A stretch of DNA of 46,795 nucleotides, from positions 1 through 46,795 of the forward strand of contig JASJDA010000057.1 in NCBI GenBank assembly GCA_030065755.1, in the 5' to 3' direction. The notes beneath the pieces were generated by a model. The model worked only from the letters and a program-made list of their open reading frames with translations. It was not told the origin of the DNA and made no database searches. Shown piece after piece: positions 43,047 to 46,795 of the stretch. The stretch is from Prochloraceae cyanobacterium (GTDB lineage Bacteria; Cyanobacteriota; Cyanobacteriia; Cyanobacteriales; JASJDA01). A program made the translations under genes and the position numbers. How positions within the stretch are numbered: position 1 is the stretch's first letter; each line of letters opens with the position of its first letter.

Positions 43047-45335
43047 TTAGTTAGTACAGGCGCTACAATTGTTGTTTGATTCTTGGAAACTGTCGCGCTG
43101 TACGGTTCTGATGTAATAAATTGCTTTACATCCTTTTTGCCACGCCATTAATAGGGTTTCAAAGATGTCTTTGGCGTTGAGAGTGCGTTGTGGTTCTTCT
43201 GGGAAATATACTCCGTGGTTGAGGTTAAATAATAGTTCCATGGAGATGCCTGTATCAATCCATTTTTGAATGGTTGCTACTGCTTCGATGACTTTCTTTT
43301 GATCTAGGGTTTTGTTTTCTTGGTAGAACCAAAAATATTCGTCTATGAAAGGTGGGGCGATCGGTACTGTTCCTTTCGCCCATTTGTCGTAAAAGAAACG
43401 GCTGTAGACTGGGAGGACGCTAGCGCTACATCCTTGGACTAGGGATGAGGAGGTATTGGGCGCGATCGCCGTGATGTGGGAGTTACGAATTCCGTATGTT
43501 TGTATATCTTGAGAAAGTTCTACCCAGCGCTGTTTATTGTTGGCGTTTTCGAGGAACCATTCTACTGGTCTCGATCCAATTAATTTCCCTTTACTCCACT
43601 CGCTACCCTCAAAAGCATCATATGCGCCTCTTTCTTTAGCTAGTTCCATAGATGCGCGGGTACACCAATAGCCAATTTCTTCAAATAAGCAGCTAATTTC
43701 TGACAAGTTTTCAAAGCCGAGTCTGCGTTTGGCTAACCAGTCAGCTAGCCCCATAGATCCGACCCCGATCGTGCGATAGCGTTGATTGTGTTTTTTGGCT
43801 TCGGGAAAGGGAGGGTTTGTTAGTTCGATCGTATTGTCTAAAATGCGAACTGCTAGCTTACATATTGCTTCTATTTCTTCGGTTTCGATATTGGCTAGGT
43901 TGAGAGAATTGAGGTTGCAGCTGTGGGCTAATTCTCCTGCTTTGACGTTGCTAAAAGACTCTTGGCACAAATTTCCGCCAGGAATGTAGCCGTCATGTTT
44001 GTTGGGATTAGCTCTATTGACGGTATCCTTAAACCAAAGGTAAGGCATTCCCGTCTCTAGCTGACTTCGCATGATATTTTTGAACAGTTCGCGGGCATTG
44101 ATTTGTTTGTAGAGGACAATCTCTGTGCCTACTTTCTGTTCTATAATTCTGTACCAATACTCGAATTCTTCTCCCCACAATTCAGTTAATTCTATTCCTA
44201 ATTTCTTGCGTATTTCGTAGGGATCGACGAATGTCCACTCTTCTTTTTCGACCACCCGACGCATAAATTCGTCGCTGACTACTAATTGAGGAAAGACGTC
44301 GTATGCTTTGCGCCTCTGGTCGCCATTTTCGGTTTGCATCTCTAGAAATTCTGGAACGTCGAGATGCCAAATATCTAAACTGACGGTGACAGCCCCAGCC
44401 CTTCTACCGCCTTGGTTTACGGCGATCGCCGTGTCGTTGAGTATTTTAATCCAGGGAATTACTCCCCCAGAGGCATTTTTTTTGTCCATTACCCAGCTAC
44501 CTGTGGCGCGAATGCGACTGACATTTACGCCCACACCACCGCCATTTTTAGATATTCTGGCTGTATTTGCTACTTCTTCAAAAATACTTTCTAAGTTGTC
44601 GTCAATAGCTGTGATAAAACAAGATGTCAGAGATCCTTCAGGATTTCTGAGATTGGCTAGGATTGGGGTTGCTAAGGATATTTTACGAGTGGCGATCGCT
44701 TGGTAAAATTCTTTTGCTAGGGCCATTCTCTTTTGGGGTTCTTCTACTGAAGCTAAGAGTAAGGCACAGGTTAAAAAAGCTTCTTGTGGTAATTCTTCGG
44801 GTAATAAATATCGCTTAGTTAGCAATACTGCCCCAGCGTAATCGTAGTCAGTATCCCACTTTTCGTCGATCCAAGTTCCTGCTTCTTTTAATTCTTCTGT
44901 TGAATAGGTCAGAATTCTTTCATCGTATATACCCGAGTTGACCTTGGTGCTAACTGTTCTTTCGTAGTCGCCATACTGATACCCGCGACTTACTAAAGTG
45001 TCTTTCCACAAGTTCCAGACGTGCAATCTTCCTGCTACGTAACGCCAGTCAGGTTGTTCTGGAGAACACATTTCTAAAGCACAGTTTATTAAATTATCCT
45101 GTATTTCTCTGCTGGTAATCCCGTTGCGGAGTCTTGTTGTTAATCCAGCTTCTAAGGCGATCGCATTAACGTTTAGTCCAGCACAAGCCCAATCGACCAC
45201 TGAACGGATTCTAGCAATATCTAAGGGCGTTTTAGTGCCATCTCTACTAATGACCTTAATATTGCTATTTTTTTCTGATTTAATTTTATCGTTCTCCTCG
45301 AGATAGCTTTCAGCGATCGATATGGTTTGTTGCAT
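43047..45335 (-). CDS. nrdA: Ribonucleoside-diphosphate reductase alpha subunit (class I)
   Basis: The catalytic subunit, 762 residues. An N-terminal ATP cone (about residues 20-105) should give allosteric activity control. The three active-site cysteines lie in TSCFITA, NLCQESF and LAHSCNLNSLNL; the radical-chain tyrosines lie in ACKAIYYIRT close to the C-terminus; the redox CSAC pair is at the very end. No intein, unlike many cyanobacterial nrdA genes. ATG at 45335 is chosen; a GTG at 45347 is in frame but lies inside a palindrome, and neither has a good ribosome site. First gene of nrdA-nrdB. Confidence 0.93.
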   Translation of the reverse strand: MQQTISIAESYLEENDKIKSEKNSNIKVISRDGTKTPLDIARIRSVVDWACAGLNVNAIALEAGLTTRLRNGITSREIQDNLINCALEMCSPEQPDWRYVAGRLHVWNLWKDTLVSRGYQYGDYERTVSTKVNSGIYDERILTYSTEELKEAGTWIDEKWDTDYDYAGAVLLTKRYLLPEELPQEAFLTCALLLASVEEPQKRMALAKEFYQAIATRKISLATPILANLRNPEGSLTSCFITAIDDNLESIFEEVANTARISKNGGGVGVNVSRIRATGSWVMDKKNASGGVIPWIKILNDTAIAVNQGGRRAGAVTVSLDIWHLDVPEFLEMQTENGDQRRKAYDVFPQLVVSDEFMRRVVEKEEWTFVDPYEIRKKLGIELTELWGEEFEYWYRIIEQKVGTEIVLYKQINARELFKNIMRSQLETGMPYLWFKDTVNRANPNKHDGYIPGGNLCQESFSNVKAGELAHSCNLNSLNLANIETEEIEAICKLAVRILDNTIELTNPPFPEAKKHNQRYRTIGVGSMGLADWLAKRRLGFENLSEISCLFEEIGYWCTRASMELAKERGAYDAFEGSEWSKGKLIGSRPVEWFLENANNKQRWVELSQDIQTYGIRNSHITAIAPNTSSSLVQGCSASVLPVYSRFFYDKWAKGTVPIAPPFIDEYFWFYQENKTLDQKKVIEAVATIQKWIDTGISMELLFNLNHGVYFPEEPQRTLNAKDIFETLLMAWQKGCKAIYYIRTVQRDSFQESNNNCSACTN

Positions 45336-45342
45336 ATTTTTA

Positions 45343-45380
45343 GACACTAAAATTTAGTGTCACTGGGGAATACCCAGTGA
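45343..45380 (-). promoter_or_regulatory. Two adjoining hairpins at the nrdA start
   Basis: GACACTAAA-A-TTTAGTGTC (45343-45361) is a perfect 9-bp palindrome and TCACTGGG-GAATA-CCCAGTGA (45360-45380) a perfect 8-bp hairpin. They overlap by two bases and stand directly before the nrdA ATG, covering the GTG alternative. No Shine-Dalgarno sequence is seen in between. The pair could form a regulatory leader or block initiation. Confidence 0.6.
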
Positions 45381-45404
45381 CAAATTTTTGCTTTTTATTC
45401 AGGC

Positions 45405-45464
45405 ACACTATACCTATAGCGTCTTGCCCGCTTTTTTAAGCTCTTATTACTCTATATATAGTAT
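45405..45464. promoter_or_regulatory. NrdR-box-like operator pair upstream of nrdA
   Basis: ACTCTATATATAGTAT (45449-45464) matches the NrdR box consensus ACACTATATATAGTGT at 14 of 16 positions. ACACTATA-CC-TATAGCGT (45405-45422) has the same half-sites with two extra central bases. The centres are about 43 bp apart, close to four helical turns. NrdR is the ATP/dATP-sensing repressor of ribonucleotide reductase genes. The 394-bp spacer is shared with the divergent DUF2157-like gene and contains a HIP1 site and a palindrome at 45601. Confidence 0.55.
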
Positions 45465-45600
45465 ACCCCCTATCCCTTTCTTGTCTCAATACTAATGTAC
45501 CGAATTTTTGTTTAAATCTAAGTGACAAAAAATTGTAATAATATCATAAATATGGTAAAAAATTCAAGAAAAATAAGTCCCGATCGAGAGACCAATTAAG

Positions 45601-45614
45601 AAAGTGTACACTTT
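45601..45614. promoter_or_regulatory. 14-bp perfect palindrome AAAGTGTACACTTT
   Basis: A perfect dyad in the divergent nrdA / DUF2157-like spacer, about 130 bp before the latter's start. Its form suits a dimeric repressor site. It does not match the cyanobacterial LexA or NtcA consensus that I know. Confidence 0.4.
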
Positions 45615-45741
45615 GCCGAGCTTTTTACTAAAGGAAAATTTTTAATAAAAACAGCAGAAGCGAGTAGGAAAGGAAAACAAGGAGAAAGGCAGGCGTTTTT
45701 CTTCCTAGAAGTGGCGATCGCGCTTGTTACGGTTATAAATT

Positions 45742-46795
45742 ATGTTTTCAGATTTCGAGATAAAAATTCCTTTTGAAATCTCGGCTAGAACGTCCCAAGT
45801 CGAATTACTCTCAGGTTTAGATGTTTGGTTGCATTTGGGCTTACTCACAGAAGAACAGGTCAAGCAGATTGGCAGCAAATACTTATGCTGTTCTTTGCCC
45901 GAACCTATAGTAGTTATCCAGGATTCACATTATAGCTCACAAGAGACTGATTTCATAGAAGAAGAATTAGAAGAAGTATTTGTTCTAGAAGAATCTCCCA
46001 GACCTCAAGAGTCTCCTATCCTTCAAGAATCTCCTATTGCTCGAGAGTCTTCTACCATACCAAAAAAGTTAAGCATAGTTTCTCAAGTATGGCAAGCATT
46101 TAAAGACGAATTCAGCGTGCGCTGGCTGCTGTTTTTAGGCGTATTTTTAGTAGTGATATCTTCTGCGGTGCTAGCTGCTAGTAACTGGCAAAATTTCCCT
46201 GCTGTGGGGCAATATGGGGTTTTATGGACTTATACCCTGATTTTTTGGGGGGTTGGTTTTTGGGCAGCTAAGCAGGAGAATTTACAATTAACCTCCCAAA
46301 CTCTACAAACTATTGGTTTGTTATTGATCCCGTTAAATTTTTGGGCGATCGATACTTTTAATTTATGGCAGCATCCCCTTCAATGGGTAATAGTGGCGAT
46401 CGCTTCAGTTAGTCTAACGACAATCTATTGGATTCAAAACAGAGAAAGACAAAGTCCAATCTTATTATCGAACTTCTTGGGGCTAGCTTATTTACATTGT
46501 GGCTGGAGATTAGGGGCTTTACCTCTGGTGGCTGTATATGTAGGTGCCATCTCTACTACTATTGTTTTGCATCTTTTATCTACAGAGGAACGGGAACAGG
46601 GAATAGGGAGTAGGGAACAGGGAATAGGGAATAGGGAATGGGGAATAGGGAGTAGGGAACAGGGAATAGGGAGTAGGGAACAGGGAATAGGGAATGGGGA
46701 ATGGGGAATAGGGAATGGGGAACAGGGAATAGGGAATGGGGAACAGGGAATAGGGAATGGGGAACAGGGAATAGGGAATGGGGAACAGGGAATAG
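45742..46795 (+). CDS. Large DUF2157-like membrane protein, 5' part (runs off the window)
   Basis: An open frame of at least 351 codons from ATG 45742 with no stop before the end. The N-terminal 110 residues are soluble, starting MFSDFEIKIPFEISARTSQV with GLDVWLHLGLLTEEQVKQIG, then an acidic linker with the repeated ESP unit (EESPRPQESPILQESP). From about residue 130 on come at least five membrane helices (WLLFLGVFLVVISSAVLAASNW, VLWTYTLIFWGVGFW, GLLLIPLNFWAID). The order of helices resembles large cyanobacterial DUF2157-type proteins. The frame then enters a heptanucleotide repeat (from about 46590). No Shine-Dalgarno is visible. Confidence 0.7.
   Translation, partial: MFSDFEIKIPFEISARTSQVELLSGLDVWLHLGLLTEEQVKQIGSKYLCCSLPEPIVVIQDSHYSSQETDFIEEELEEVFVLEESPRPQESPILQESPIARESSTIPKKLSIVSQVWQAFKDEFSVRWLLFLGVFLVVISSAVLAASNWQNFPAVGQYGVLWTYTLIFWGVGFWAAKQENLQLTSQTLQTIGLLLIPLNFWAIDTFNLWQHPLQWVIVAIASVSLTTIYWIQNRERQSPILLSNFLGLAYLHCGWRLGALPLVAVYVGAISTTIVLHLLSTEEREQGIGSREQGIGNREWGIGSREQGIGSREQGIGNGEWGIGNGEQGIGNGEQGIGNGEQGIGNGEQGI
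46590..46795. repeat. Heptanucleotide tandem repeat inside the reading frame
   Basis: About 29 heptamers of GGGAATA, GGGAACA, GGGAATG and GGGAGTA in regular order to the window edge. Three heptamers make 21 nt, so in the + frame used by the gene each triplet encodes a seven-residue unit such as REQGIGN or GEWGIGN without stop codons. Start and end of the tract relative to the protein's helices cannot be judged because the window ends inside it. Confidence 0.9.

Noticed and set aside
44182-44370. Short frames on both strands inside nrdA, considered as an intein or insertion
   Set aside because: The NrdA protein is continuous and of normal length with all catalytic motifs, so no intein or insertion is present.

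Overview
The window comes from a cyanobacterial chromosome. HIP1-type octamers (GCGATCGC and its GATCG core) occur throughout, and many genes belong to families known mainly or only from cyanobacteria: Ycf46, Tab2, DUF1823-like, DUF2808-like, HpsJ-like, fused PntA, and the 6PGL and NrdA/NrdB types seen there. Tandem heptanucleotide-like repeats and degraded IS200/IS605 (TnpB) elements are also typical. I cannot fix the genus from sequence alone.

Layout. 1-900: an isoprenylcysteine carboxyl methyltransferase-like gene framed by 43-bp inverted repeats. 973-8426: an unusual EF-G paralogue, convergent with a leftward block (DAHP synthase, SppA protease, type II IPP isomerase, PyrR, a DUF1823-like protein). 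8690-11042: an EamA transporter and a membrane-anchored coiled-coil repeat protein. 11217-16715: a leftward run rpmH-rnpA-PH domain protein-yidC-jag/khpB-DUF177-ycf46-SH3 protein. This is the classic L34/RNase P/YidC/Jag translation and membrane-insertion neighbourhood; rpmH (45 aa, GTG start) was found by eye. 16887-17034 is a nested palindromic element. 17059-21250: a DUF2808-like exported protein, then the rightward proton-translocating transhydrogenase genes pntA-pntB.

21397-28306 is scarred by IS200/IS605 remnants. They include a tnpB 3' fragment broken by a 52-nt palindromic insertion and a second, shattered tnpB whose pieces flank an AT-rich gene for a chimeric membrane protein (MscS-like periplasmic domain plus a four-helix C-terminus). 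Between them lie the housekeeping genes tab2-like, nusB, DUF502 and hpsJ-like. 28452-36302: 6-phosphogluconolactonase, two tiny coupled ORFs, and a 1882-residue Ser/Thr kinase-AAA-GAF protein that ends in an AAA_35-like ATPase domain where relatives usually carry a histidine kinase, followed by a small exported protein.

36330-46795: a NucA-type secreted nuclease divergent from an Imm7-type immunity protein, manC, a HEAT-repeat M1 aminopeptidase, an unlisted 48-aa protein, class I ribonucleotide reductase (nrdA-nrdB, leftward) with NrdR-box-like operators and start-region hairpins, and finally the 5' part of a large DUF2157-like membrane protein whose reading frame runs through a long in-frame heptanucleotide repeat to the window edge.

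The most interesting items are the kinase with the exchanged C-terminal domain, the tnpB-flanked chimeric membrane gene, the two palindromic insertion structures, the inverted-repeat-framed methyltransferase, the orphan Imm7 beside a nuclease, and the sequestered nrdA/nrdB starts.
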